Source: Emiliania huxleyi CCMP1516 (taxonomy: Eukaryota > Haptophyta > Isochrysidales > Noelaerhabdaceae). From it: 64,000 nt of DNA. Under the pieces are notes generated by a model. It worked only from the letters and a program-made list of their open reading frames with translations. It was not told the origin of the DNA and did no database searches. Location of the stretch: positions 880,737-944,736 of the forward strand of contig NW_005200507.1 in assembly GCF_000372725.1 (NCBI RefSeq), in the 5' to 3' direction. The first letter of the stretch is position 1. Each line of letters opens with the position of its first letter. Below are positions 8,432-18,400 of the stretch, piece by piece. Both the position numbers and the translations under genes were made by a program.

Positions 8432-11400
8432 TCAGTCCAAATCGACACTGCTGGAGCCCGTTCGAGGCTCCGCCGCGTCCGGCTCTGCCCGCGAGCACGA
8501 CGTGGTGGTGCCGGGATCGGATGCATCTCCAGGCTGACGCGGGTTGGCAGACGGCGCCTCGGCGCGATGTTGGGCGACGGCCGCCTCTGCTGCTCCCTGT
8601 ACGGCAAGGCGCCAGACGTGTGTCTGCGCTGCTTGGCCAATCCTGTGAATGCGGCCGATCATCTGCAGCTCCGTGTGGAGCGCTGGCTGCGGCTCGAGGA
8701 TGAGGACGTGGCTAGCCGCCGTCAGCGTAAGGCCAGCAGCGTTGCGCGCGGCCGAGAGCAGCAACGCCTGGATGGACTCGTCGGTGCAGAATCGCGCCAC
8801 CTCCTGCGTTGCCGCGCCCGCTCTGCCCGACGTGCCGACAAAGGAACCGCACGCTGCCGAGAGCGAGACGGCAGAGATGCCGTTGAGGGCACAGCCATGC
8901 CGCAAGAGCGAGAGGGTCGCCTCGTGGCGCGAAAAGACGACCGCCTTGGCGGCGGCCGGCGGCATGCCGCTCTCCGCAGCGTGCGCCTTGAGGGCGAGCA
9001 GCAACCGGAGCGCCGTCTCGACGCGGGAGCCGAGCGAGCCGTGCACCGCCTGCGCCGCGAACCTCGGCCGCAGCTCGGCCCAGCCGCCGCCCACCGGCCG
9101 CGGCGGAGCGCGCGGCGGGTTGCATGCGGTCAGCCGCATCCCGGCCGCTAGGCGCAGCGGCTGACTGCACGTGCCTCCGCCCGGCAGCGGCGCGCAGCAG
9201 CGAGCAGAGTGCACCTTCCAACGCCGGCCGCGCGACTGCTCGATGCGTGTCGAGAGCTTCGCGGACCAAAAGTGCTCGGAGAAGGCGTGCCCGCACGGCG
9301 CGGTGACGAGCACGTCGTGCGGGTGCGAGTCGCGCCGCCAGCGCTGCGAGCGAGCCTCCCACCTCCACGGCCCCGGCTCGAAGGACGCGCCCGACGACTC
9401 GCCGTCATACTTGCCGCTCACCATCGCCGCGCCGTCCCACACCGCCTCCTTCTCGTCGGGCACCGCGACGACACACGCTGCGACGCGGCCGTCGGGGAGG
9501 GGCAGCCGCCCTCGCTCCCACCCGTCCTCGCCACGCTCGACGGCGACGGCCGGCGCCCCACCCGCCGCCGCGGCAGCCTCGTGGGCTACTTGCTCCGTCA
9601 CGTCGTCAAACGGCACGGCGATGGCTTCGGGCAGCTCGCGCAGCAGCCAGCCGGCGACGAGCACCTCGCCGCGCCAGATGCCCGCCGCTCGAGCGCAGTG
9701 GACGACGGCGGCCAGCTTGAGGGCGTTGGCCTCGGCGCCCTTGCCGGAGAGAGCGTCGGCCGCCAAGCGGCGCTCTCTCATCCAGCTCGCGAGGGCGACC
9801 CGCAGCGCGAGCGTCGCGGCGCAGCAGTGGGCGGCGGCGGGCGCGGCGGCGGCGTGCGGGTTTGTGCTCCGCAGCAGCAGCCGCAACGGGGCGGGCTCGC
9901 CGTCGGACGGCGGGCGCCACGCGGCGCGATCGCAGCGCAGCTCCCGCAGCCGGAGCTCGTGCAGCCTCCGCACCTGTGCGTCCACCTGGCGGCACTTGGA
10001 GGCCATCCGGTCCGCTGCCGCGCCCGCCGCCTCGAGCGCCGCCGCAGAGACCTCCTCGGGCAGCGCGCGGGACAGCTTGTACAGCTCCGCCTCCTCCAGC
10101 ACGCTTCTCTCCGACAGCCGGGCCGACCGGTGGGCCCACCGGCGGACGGTCGCCTCGGAGCGGCGGCGCAGCAACGCCTGCCTCGCCTCCAGCTGAGCCT
10201 CGACGGCGGCGGCGTCCGCCGCGGCCAACTCCGACCCGCCGCCGGCGGCGGCCTTGGCTGCCTCCGTCATCGCCTTGCTCAACCAGCCGCTCTCGAGGCG
10301 CAAGGCCTTTCGCTCGCCCTTCTCCGCGGCCGCCAGCTCCATCCGCCACCTCCCGACCTGGCACGCGGCGCCCGCCTCGCCCTCAAGAGCCTCATACGCC
10401 CCTCGCTGCGCCGCTCGCTCGCGCGCGCTCCCCTCGGCCTCCGCCCGCGCGGCCTCGCCCGCCGCCTCCCACCAGCGCAAGCGGCCATGCTCGGACGCCC
10501 TCAGCCCTCCACCTCGGGGACGGGGCGGGGCTGCGTCGCCGCCGCCGCCGTCGCCGCCGCCGCCACCGCCGCCAATACCGTTGGGCATGGGGGTGGCGTG
10601 GGGCGGCGACTCCTCGACAAGGCTCTCCGCCGCGCTCTCGTCGCTGCTGAAGCCGGCCGCCTCGCCTGCGGTGCCGCCGCGCAGCTCCGCCAGCGCCTGC
10701 CCCCTCGAAGTCCGCTGGGCACGCCGCACGCGCCGGAGCCACGCGCCGTCGCACGCGCTTAGCCCGCGACGCTCCATCCACGCGCGGGCGGCTGGGCTCA
10801 GCCCGCCGCCCTGTGCTCCATCGCTGTTCGCGGCGCCCTGCACCTGCACGGCGTGCTCCGCCGCGGCAGATCGGGCCCACTCCGCCTCCTCACGCGCCAG
10901 CGCCTGCCGTGCCGCCTCGCGCCGCCTCGCCGCCTTGGCCACGGCGGCGGAAGCGTCCTCGAGCAGCTCGCGCTCGGTCGAGTCCACGAAGCTGCGGGTC
11001 GCCTCCGCCTCGTCGGACCGACCAGCCTACTCTTGCACAACGCCCTCCTCTCGCAACCACCTCCGCCGCACGGCCCACGCCGGCAGCGGCCCCGCCTGGT
11101 GGTGAAGCGAGAGCAGCTTGAAGAGGGCGTGCAGCCGCTCGCACCTGTTAAGTAATTGATGACTATCAACTAGTGAGTCAACCGTTCAAGAGGGCGTGCA
11201 GCCGCTCGCACCGCCAGAGACGGAGCGTCTCCTCCGCATTGTCGACCTGGTCGCCGCCCGACGCGTCCTCGCACACGCCCCACTCCTCCAGCCGCAGCAC
11301 GCGCTCGTACACCGCGCGGGCCGCCTCCTCGTCCCCGAGAGCCACGTGCAGCGCTGCAACCTGACAGCAGCGGGTGGCATCCTCAGAGCGAGCCGCGCCA

Positions 11401-13765
11401 GCGCGCGTTTGCCGCCCCCTCTCGTAATTACCAAGTTGAGCTGCTCCGCCAGGGAGAGCTCCTCCCTCTGCTGCCTGCGAGACGTGTCCTCCGCCGCCCG
11501 CTGCAGCTGCTCGAGCGGCCCGACGGTCGTGCCTACCCGCAGCTGCTGCTGCTCACACCGCCTGTCCGCACTGCTTTGACTTGCGCGGCTGCGGCGCGCC
11601 CGTGTCGACCTGCGCCTCCGCGTTCCCGCGCCCGACCCACGTGCGAGACAGCTGCGGGTGGGTGAGCGCTGGTTGGAGCCGCTGCCACCCTTCGGAGAGG
11701 TGGGACAGAGGCTCTGCGTGGGCGGCGCCCTCGGCCGTATCGCCTGCGGCGGCGCCGGTCTCTGCGGATGCGGACCCCTCGGCCTCGTCCGCGGGAGTGA
11801 GGCCCTCCGGGTAGGGTGGCAGCAGCGACGCGGGGAGCCCGCCCGCCTCTGCATCGCGCTGCGCCCAAGCAACCTCGGCAGCCGACGGCGGCAGCAGCAA
11901 AACGTGCTGCAGCGGCGGCGCCGCGAACGCGTTCTGCGCCGCAGCGTCGGGCTTGGTCGTGCGCCGCATGAGCGAGCGCAGCGCAGAGAGCAGCCGCGCG
12001 CGGCCCGCGCCAGCCGGCTGCGCGAGCGCCGCGGCGAAGGCGCGTCGGTCGGTCGCTTCGGCGGGCCCCGCTGCGCGCAGGAAATGGAGCAGGTCGAACG
12101 CGTCTGCGAGGCCGCGTTCGGCGGAGAGGGGAGTGCCCGACGCGCACCAGCGGTGGACGGCCGGGATGCGCGCCGCCATGAGAGCCAGCTGCCGCGGCGT
12201 GGCGCTGCGCGACTGAACCTCTTGCGCCTGCGAGGAGGAGGAGGCCCTGCGGTGAGGAGGGGCGCCGGGGGCAGCAGACGGCAGGAGCCTCTTCTCTCGC
12301 GACGACCTCGTCGAGGGTGAGGAGCCGCGAATTAAATAATTAATTATAATAATTACTTAATTAGCGGCACCTCGTCGAGGACGACGCGCCACCAGCGCAC
12401 GAGCAGCAGAGGCGAGCGCGGCTTCTCGTACCGCGCGGTGGAGAGCCGCACCGCACGGTCCTTGCCTCCTCCGCCTCCACCTCCGCCGCCGCCCCCCTCC
12501 GCCGCCGCCCCGCAGTACCAGACTTCGGACTGGAGGACCTTGACCGTCGTGAGGACGACCCACGCGCGGTCGGCCGCCTGCAGGAAGGTATTATCTTATA
12601 TGATTATTTATTGTTATGACACATTATGCTATAGGTCGGCAGCCTGCAGGAAGGCGCCCGCGCCGCCGGCCAGTGCCCTCATGCCCGGGTAGACGAGGGA
12701 GCGGGTGGCGAGGGCCGGCGCGTGGCGGCGCAGCTCGGCGAGCCACTGGGAGAGGATGTGCGGCGGCGTGATGACGAGGGTCGCGCCGAGGGCGGGCGGG
12801 CCTCCGCTCAGCGGGCAGACCCACCCCTCGCGAGGCCGCTTGACCCGCAGCACCAGCCGGCCACCCGGCGCTGGCATGGACGGCGGGGCCTCCGCCTGGG
12901 CAGAGGGCACCGCCTCCGCCTCTGCCACCGCCTCCGCCGCCTCCGCCGCCTCCGCCGCCCCCGCCTCTGCCACCGCCCCCGCCGCCTCAGCCGCCGCCTC
13001 CTCCTCTGCCGGAATCGCCTCAACAGCAAAGCCGACCCGCCGCCGCTTCGGGGCGGGCGGCGGTGCCGCCGAGGCAGCGCCACTCGAGGGTCTCGAGGGT
13101 CCGGATTCCGTGGCAGAGGCGGCGGCGGCGGCGAGGCGAGGCTGCAGCGCAATGAGCGGGAGCGCGCACCGCTGGCAGAGGTGGTGGGAGAGGGAGGAGG
13201 GGCCGGCAGCGGCCAAAGCGGGCCCGGCTGGGGAGGGTGCGGAGTCGGCCGAGGGTGCGGACTCGTCACAGTACCAGACCTCGTGCGGCAGAGGCTGCAG
13301 CCTGCAGCCGTCGCACCGCCTTCCGACAGCGTCGGAGAAGCGCGGCACGAGGCGGAGTGGCTTGAGCGCGCCGCGGGTGCGGATGATGGCATCGCCTGCA
13401 CGCTCAAGCGGCGGCAAGAGCAGGTGCGGTAGCCGCGCGGCCTGGCTGCTGCCCGCCATCTCTGGTGGGTTTGAGAGGATGAGCGTGAGCAGCTCCACAG
13501 TCTTGCCGAGGCCCATCTCCTCGGCGAGCACGCCGCCAGACACGCCAGTCCCGTCCGCCACGCCGCCGCCGCGCTCCCGACGCAGCGCCCAACGGACACT
13601 CTCGCGCTGGAACGCGAGGAGCGAGCACTCCAGCATCGCCTCGGCCGGAAGTGCCTCATCGCCACCCGCCGCGGCGGCGGCGGTGGCCCGTGGCGAGATT
13701 TGGCGGTAGAGGTCGGTCAGGCTCGAGCTCGCGGCGCTCTCGTTGTCAGGAGGGTCGGCATCCAT
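8432..13765 (-). CDS. SHPRH-like SNF2 helicase/ubiquitin ligase, 7 exons
   Basis: Spliced frame-by-frame this gives about 1,630 residues. Exon 1 has LLAFQRESVRWALRRE and the SNF2 Walker A segment GGVLAEEMGLGKTVELLTL. A PHD-like Cys insert follows (RRCDGCRLQPLPHEVWYC), then motif Ia TLVITPPHILSQWLAEL. The DEAQ box is split by intron 2 (VVLDE|AQEVQS). Then come ASGTPL, an SHPRH-type helical stretch (LWRCERLHALFKLLS), a reduced RING (TAPCGHAF...) and the C-terminal helicase lobe (VVFSRHEATLSLL, ASHVLILEPQPALHTELQ, GRIHRIGQ). SHPRH/Rad5 proteins poly-ubiquitinate PCNA and remodel chromatin at stalled forks. The RING has lost its first Cys pair, so ligase activity is doubtful. Exons (descending): 13765-12644, 12577-12371, 12227-11610, 11548-11432, 11363-11212, 11144-11072, 11026-8432. 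Confidence 0.85.
11027..11071 (-). other. Intron 6 of SHPRH-like gene (about 45 nt)
   Basis: GT-AG boundaries (GCC|GTGCGG...GAGTAG|GCTGGT) keep phase 0 and bypass an in-frame stop. An alternative acceptor at about 11,003 gives 69 nt. Either fits the frame, and the choice is uncertain. Confidence 0.5.
11145..11211 (-). other. 67-nt intron 5 with 28-bp junction duplication
   Basis: Plus-strand 11,118-11,145 and 11,185-11,212 are the same 28-bp coding sequence with one mismatch (start 'ttgaagagggcgtgcagc'), spaced exactly 67 bp. The GT donor lies in one copy and splicing at AACAG|GTGCGAG rebuilds LWRCERLHALFKLL without duplication. The core ('ttaagtaattgatgact...') is AT-rich with short inverted arms TTGAT/ATCAA. 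Confidence 0.85.
11364..11431 (-). other. Intron 4 of SHPRH-like gene (about 68 nt)
   Basis: AACTTG|GTAATT...GTCAG|GTTGCA joins EQLNL to VAALHVALGDEEAARAVYERV. It is a GT-AG intron without junction duplication, and an ordinary comparator for the duplicated introns of the same gene. Ends may be off by 1-2 nt. Confidence 0.7.
11549..11609 (-). other. Intron 3 of SHPRH-like gene (61 nt)
   Basis: GCGCAG|GTCGAC...GAGCAG|CAGCAG keeps phase 0 and joins GNAEAQ to QQLRVGTTVGPLEQL. Because the acceptor region is a run of CAG triplets, the exact 3' splice site could shift by one or two codons (NAGNAG-type choice). Confidence 0.65.
12228..12370 (-). other. Intron 2 (143 nt) with 64-nt palindromic insert
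   Basis: GACGAG|GTGCCG...CTCGCAG|GCGCAA restores the DEAQ box. The donor sequence 'acctcgtcgagg' occurs twice on the plus strand (12,305-12,316 and 12,369-12,380), 64 bp apart. Between the copies is an AT-rich near-palindrome, with CCGCTAATTAAGTAATTA pairing to TAATTATTTAATTCGCGG (two mismatches). An insertion with a 12-bp target duplication has landed on an existing donor site, and either copy can serve as donor. Confidence 0.8.
12578..12643 (-). other. 66-nt GC-AG intron 1, 21-bp junction duplication
   Basis: Plus-strand 12,568-12,588 and 12,634-12,654 match at 20 of 21 bases (start 'ggtcggc', end 'cctgcaggaagg'), spaced 66 bp. The duplication covers about 11 nt of the upstream exon end and 10 nt of the downstream exon start. 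Splicing CTGCAG|GCTGCC...CTGCAG|GCGGCC leaves one copy (GAFLQ|AADRAWVV). The 45-nt core is almost pure AT, unlike the coding DNA around it. Confidence 0.85.
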
Positions 13766-14466
13766 GCGAGAATGGGCCCGACCCGAGGGAGCCAGCCAAA
13801 GGGGGGGAGGGGGAGGCAGAGGGAGCCAAAGGGCCCACGGTAGTCTGGGCCCTCCGTCGGGTTTCCCCCTCTCTAAACGCCGGAATTTTCACGCAGAAAA
13901 AGAAATATCCCGCCGAAATCACGATGTCAAAAAAGAGATTTAAAAAAACCAAGAAGAAATCAAGACTACACTCCAAGTGCTCACAGTGATTTGTTTGGGC
14001 TCGGTCGGCAGCTTGTCAGCCCTCAGCCGAAGCGGTCTCGGGCACCGTACCCATACTACTCAAAAGTATAATATACTACCACAAAGCACCACTCCTGTCA
14101 ATCCCGCCGCCTCCCCTGCCAATCCCCCGCACCACCGCCGCCACCGCCTCGCGCGTTTAGCGGGCCTTTAAGCTTAGGAATCCTAAATAGTAAAAATAGG
14201 CGGACAGCATAAAGAATTTTTTTTCACCTCTCTCTCCTATAAAGAAAAGAAACGTCGGCAGTCCAAGTGCTCCAAGTGCAATGTCGAAGGTGCCACCTTT
14301 ATCAACCACAAAAAAGGCCCGCGCGTGCTGCGCGGGCCCGGCGAGCGACTAGCGAGCCAACCTGCTAGTGAAATATAGAAGAAAGAAAACACAGCGGCAC
14401 CCTCCGGGCGCCTCCACACCCTCCGAGCACCTGGCCGTCTCAGAGCACAGCTCACACACACGGTAT
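13766..14466. other. Divergent intergenic region with R5 repeat
   Basis: This lies between the 5' end of the minus-strand SHPRH-like gene and the plus-strand SET gene, so both promoters should lie here; no clear TATA box was found. R5 lies near 13,925-14,025 ('aaccaagaagaaatc', 'gggctcggtcggcagcttgtc') and matches 62,526-62,590. Near 14,316 a GC hairpin, GGCCCGCGC/GCGCGGGCC, follows an A run. Confidence 0.5.
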
Positions 14467-15270
14467 ATGCTCCTCCCGCTGCTCTTGTCCGGCTCCGGCT
14501 CGCGCCCGCTTCCCACCTCGCCGCGATCGCTGCAGCGGCTGGAGACGTCTACCGTGGCTGTCGCCGCGGCCGAGCTTCCGATCGTGGTTCGCGAGGCTGG
14601 GGACGGAAAGGGGATGGGCGCCTTCGCAAGCGCACCCATCGCGGACGGCGCCCTGGTGTGCTGCTACGAGGGCGAGCTCCTGACCCTGGATCAGACGCTG
14701 GACCGCTACTCGAGCACTGACCCGTCCTACCTCTTCTCGCTTGGCGACGGCTCGGATCTCTACATCGACGGAGCCAGCTCGAGCCACCCGTCGCGCTACA
14801 TCAACCACCACCAGAACGGCACCCTCGCTGCGACCGTCTCGACCGAGGAGCGCACCGTCATCTTCCACGCCGCCCGCGACATTGCAGCGGGCGAGGAGCT
14901 CACCTTCGATTACGGCGAGGGCTTCTGGGTCGGCTCCAACGGCGTCCCCGCCCAGGGCACAGACGACCGCACCTTTGAGCCGCTCTCGCCCACGGACGGC
15001 CGCTGGCGCCCTCCACCCGGGCCGCCGCCGCTCTTCGCCAAGTCCGCCGCCGACCTGGACGCCGTCGACCGCCTCGACGACCGGGCCGAGGCGCGCCTGG
15101 CGCTCGTGCGAACGCTCGAGTTTTTCGGTGCCGCGAGGCTGTCGTCGGGCGACCTCGCGGTGCCGAGCACGCTCTCGAGCGCGGAGGCGCCGCGGACGGT
15201 GCTCTCGCCCACGGACGCTGCGAAGCTGCGCGAGGCGTGTGGAAAGCTCGTCGCTGAGATCGAGCGATGA
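14467..15270 (+). CDS. SET-domain protein
   Basis: About 267 residues from ATG 14,467 (MLLPLLLSGSG), with no intron. An upstream in-frame ATG at 14,368 would add 33 mostly basic residues. SET hallmarks are the opening GKGMGAFASAPIADGALVCCYEGELL (first part of the domain), then SRYINHHQNGTL in place of the usual RFINHSC.PN, and AAGEELTFDYGEGFW as the final catalytic strand with the conserved Tyr. These proteins transfer methyl groups from S-adenosylmethionine to lysines of histones or other proteins. The missing post-SET cysteines and the leader-like N-terminus suggest a non-histone, perhaps organellar, target. That is inference. Confidence 0.8.
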   Translation: MLLPLLLSGSGSRPLPTSPRSLQRLETSTVAVAAAELPIVVREAGDGKGMGAFASAPIADGALVCCYEGELLTLDQTLDRYSSTDPSYLFSLGDGSDLYIDGASSSHPSRYINHHQNGTLAATVSTEERTVIFHAARDIAAGEELTFDYGEGFWVGSNGVPAQGTDDRTFEPLSPTDGRWRPPPGPPPLFAKSAADLDAVDRLDDRAEARLALVRTLEFFGAARLSSGDLAVPSTLSSAEAPRTVLSPTDAAKLREACGKLVAEIER

Positions 15271-15461
15271 TATTCAAATGATCACAAATTGACGTATGTC
15301 GCGCGGCGAGTTTTTACAGTGTTTTCCGGAGATCCGGAATCTGGGTACACACGCATGGCCTTCAGATTGCCTGTTGAAAGGTAGCCGAAATTCAGTTCAC
15401 TTCATACAGCGGAGAGGGGCGCGCGAACAACCATGAGCCGCCGTGGTTATACTTGAGGCGC

Positions 15462-18400
15462 TCAGCCACACGACAGTCCGGGCGGCCGCGTGCACAGCGG
15501 GTCCGCCTCGGCGCTCGGCGGGTCGCGGACCAACTCGGCGGCCTCGCCCAGCAGGTTGGCAAGGCGGCTCCGCGCCTCGTCGGGCAGCGAGGAGGCGCTG
15601 GTGAGGCCGAGCACGTCGACGCAGATCGAGGCGACCAGGCGCTCTGCGGGCGAGGCGCCCGAGCCGGCCCTCCACGAGGCGGCCCCCTCCGAGGAGCGGC
15701 CATGCAGCAGGATTGCCCGCCGCTGCCTCTGCTGCCGGCGCTGCGACGCGTGCCACGCGTCCCACTGCGCAGTGGTTGCTTGGTGCTCGGCCGCCTTTGC
15801 CGCGGACTCAGCGGCCGCCTCCTCGGCCTGCGACTTCTCGAGCCACATGCGCGCCGTGATGTGCTGCTCGCGCGTGACGCACTGCTGCTCCGCCGCCAGC
15901 CGCAACTGCAGCGAGTGGAGCTGCCGCTGCAGCGCCTCGACCTGCCGCGCGCCGCCATCTCCGCCGGCGAGGCCGCCGGGCGGCTCGCTCTGCCCTCCCG
16001 CGCCGCCGCACCGGCCCGCCTTGCCGGTGGCGGCGTCGTAGCTGCAGGCGAACGAGGCGGACTGGCGCGCCACAGACTCCATGTCCAGCACCTCGGCCCG
16101 CACCCTCCCCCCCGCAGAGACGAGGTCCGCCGGAGGGAGCCAGCCCGCACGGCCCTCGCCCGCCTCCGCCGCCGCCAAGCCGGCAGCAGCCTCATCGGCA
16201 GAGCGGCACGCCGCGCCGGCACCACCGCCAAAAGTCTCGCCGTTCATCGCGTCATCCTCGTCCTCGCCCTCGCCACCCTCCTCGCCGCCGCCCTCGCCGC
16301 CGCCCTCGCCACCGCCCTCGCCGCCGCCCTCGCCGCCGGCCGCGCCAGTCTCCCCACCGCCAGCCGCACAAGCTGCGCCCTCCCTGGCCGCGCCCGCGCC
16401 CTCGCCCGCGCCCTCGCCCTCCTCCCTACCTTGGCGGGCCGTCAAGCCCGGCTGGGCGCCGTGCGAGGCCAAGCTGGCGTCGCCACCGCTCTCGGCCCTC
16501 GCGCCGCCCCGCTCCTTCGCCTCGAGCGCCTCCCCCGCAGAGCTGTCTCCCCGCCGGCTGCCGTGGCCTCGCCGGCTGACGACGGCCCACCCCTGCTGCT
16601 CCTCGCCTGGCGACGACCCTGTCGCCTGCGTGTCGACAGCACGGCCACCGCACGCCGTGCCCGGCCCATCGCCCTCCGCCCGCCGCGGCGACGCGCCCGA
16701 AGGCGCCGCCTCGAGCCTGGCCGCCTCCTCGCCCTCGCCCTCCGACTCGGCGCCAGACTCGCGGGCACCAGACTCGCGGGCCGGCCGAGCCGCGCTCCTG
16801 CGCCCCCGCGCCCCCGCCTGTGCACGCGCCGGGGCGGCCGCGGCCGTCGCTCCCCCCTCCGAGCCATCCTCCTCCTCTTCGTCGTCCGCATCGGTCGAGA
16901 CGTCGCACTCGACTGCACCCCTCCGGCTGCTCGGCTGGCAAGGGCGCACCGCTCGCGCTCCGGCCGCCGCCCTCGCCGCCGCCCTCGCCGCCCCCTCCTC
17001 CTTCACGCCGCCGCCCTCCGCGCTCTCCTCCTTGCGGCGGTTGCGGCGCCGCGTCGCGCCTCGCTCCATCACCTCGGCGACCGCGCAGAGCTCCGCCTCC
17101 GTCTGCCTCCGCCGCCGCTCGGACAGCAGCAGCGCGCGGATCTCGGAGTCCGTCGCGCGCGAGAGGAGCTCGTCCCAAGAAGCGTCGGCGCCGCCGCGGC
17201 CGGGAGGCGCGACCCCGCCGCCGCCGCCAGCCGCCAGCCGCGCCGCGCCGCGCAGCAGCTCGTCGACCACCGCCACGTGCGACGCGGACACGGCGAGCTG
17301 CAGCGCCGACTCGCCGCCCGCGTCCCGCACCCCGACGGGGGCGCCCGCGGCGAGCAGCGAGCGGACGACGCCGGCGTGGCCTCGCGCCGCGGAGAGAGCG
17401 AGCGCGGTGCGGCCGTGGTAGCGGTCCTGCGCGAAGACCGACGCGCCCGCCTCGAGCAGCAACGCCACCGCGCCGCGGTGCCCGCAGCAGGCAGCGCTCA
17501 GCATCGCCTCGGAAGCGGCGAGCGGCTCTGAGGCGGCGCCCGCCCGGATCATGGTGAGCAGGACCTCGGTGTCGCCGCTTGCGGCGGCGCGCATCAGGTG
17601 CGGCTGCGTCGGCGCGCCCGCGCCCGCCAGCAGCCGCACCAAGTCCACGTGCGCGTGCCGCGCCGCGATCGGGAGCGCGCGCGCGACCTGGCTCGCAGCT
17701 GGCAGAGGAGAGTGCTTTGTCAACAGCCGCGCAACCTCGAGCGACCCTTTGCGGGCTGCGAACTCGAGCGCGCCGTGGCCAGAGATGTCGACCGCGCTCG
17801 CGCTCGCGCGCGCGGCGAGCAGCGTGCGGACAGCCAGCGCGTGCCCATTCTTGCACGCCAGCATGAGCGCAGTCACCTTCTGCGCATCGACAGCGTCCAG
17901 CAGCGCCGCCAGCCCTCCCACTGCCTCCACCTCCGCCGCCGCCCCCGCGCCCGCCCCCCCTGCGTCGGGCGGGGCCTCGGCCGAGGCCGCCTCCGAGGCC
18001 TCCGCCGCCGGCTGGCTCGCCACGTGCTCGACCAGCGCCTGCACTGCAGCGGCGTGCCCGCCTTGCGCCGCAGCCATCAGCGGAGTGCGGCCTGTCCGGC
18101 TCGTCCGCGCATACGGCGATCCGCCCGCGCGAAGCAGCATGCGCAGGAGCTTGACACGGCCGCTGCCCGCCGCCACGGCCACGGCCGTCCACCCCTGCGC
18201 GTCTCGCGCGTCCACCTCCACCCGAGCAAGGCCCGGAGCGGGAGCGTCGCCGCCGCCGCCGCCGCCGCCACTGTCACCGGGCGTGGCTGAAGCGAGCAGC
18301 TCTCCTGCCGCCTCGACGCGGCCATTCTCGACCGCCACCATGAGGGCAGAGCCGGCCGCCGACTGCGTGCTCGCGCCTGCCCCGCGCAACAGGCGCAGCA

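Noticed and set aside
9209-10762. A 517-residue plus-strand frame opposite the SHPRH-like gene
   Set aside because: It is antisense to conserved helicase motifs and has a shadow-frame composition.
14310-14345. Rho-independent-type terminator (GC hairpin by an A run)
   Set aside because: It lies in a eukaryotic promoter region, and the A run precedes rather than follows the stem in the direction of the neighbouring SET gene. It is noted only as a hairpin.
15453-17531. A 692-residue plus-strand frame opposite the ankyrin gene
   Set aside because: It is antisense to clear ankyrin repeats and is Arg/Ala/Leu-rich without domains; the ankyrin frame explains the sequence.
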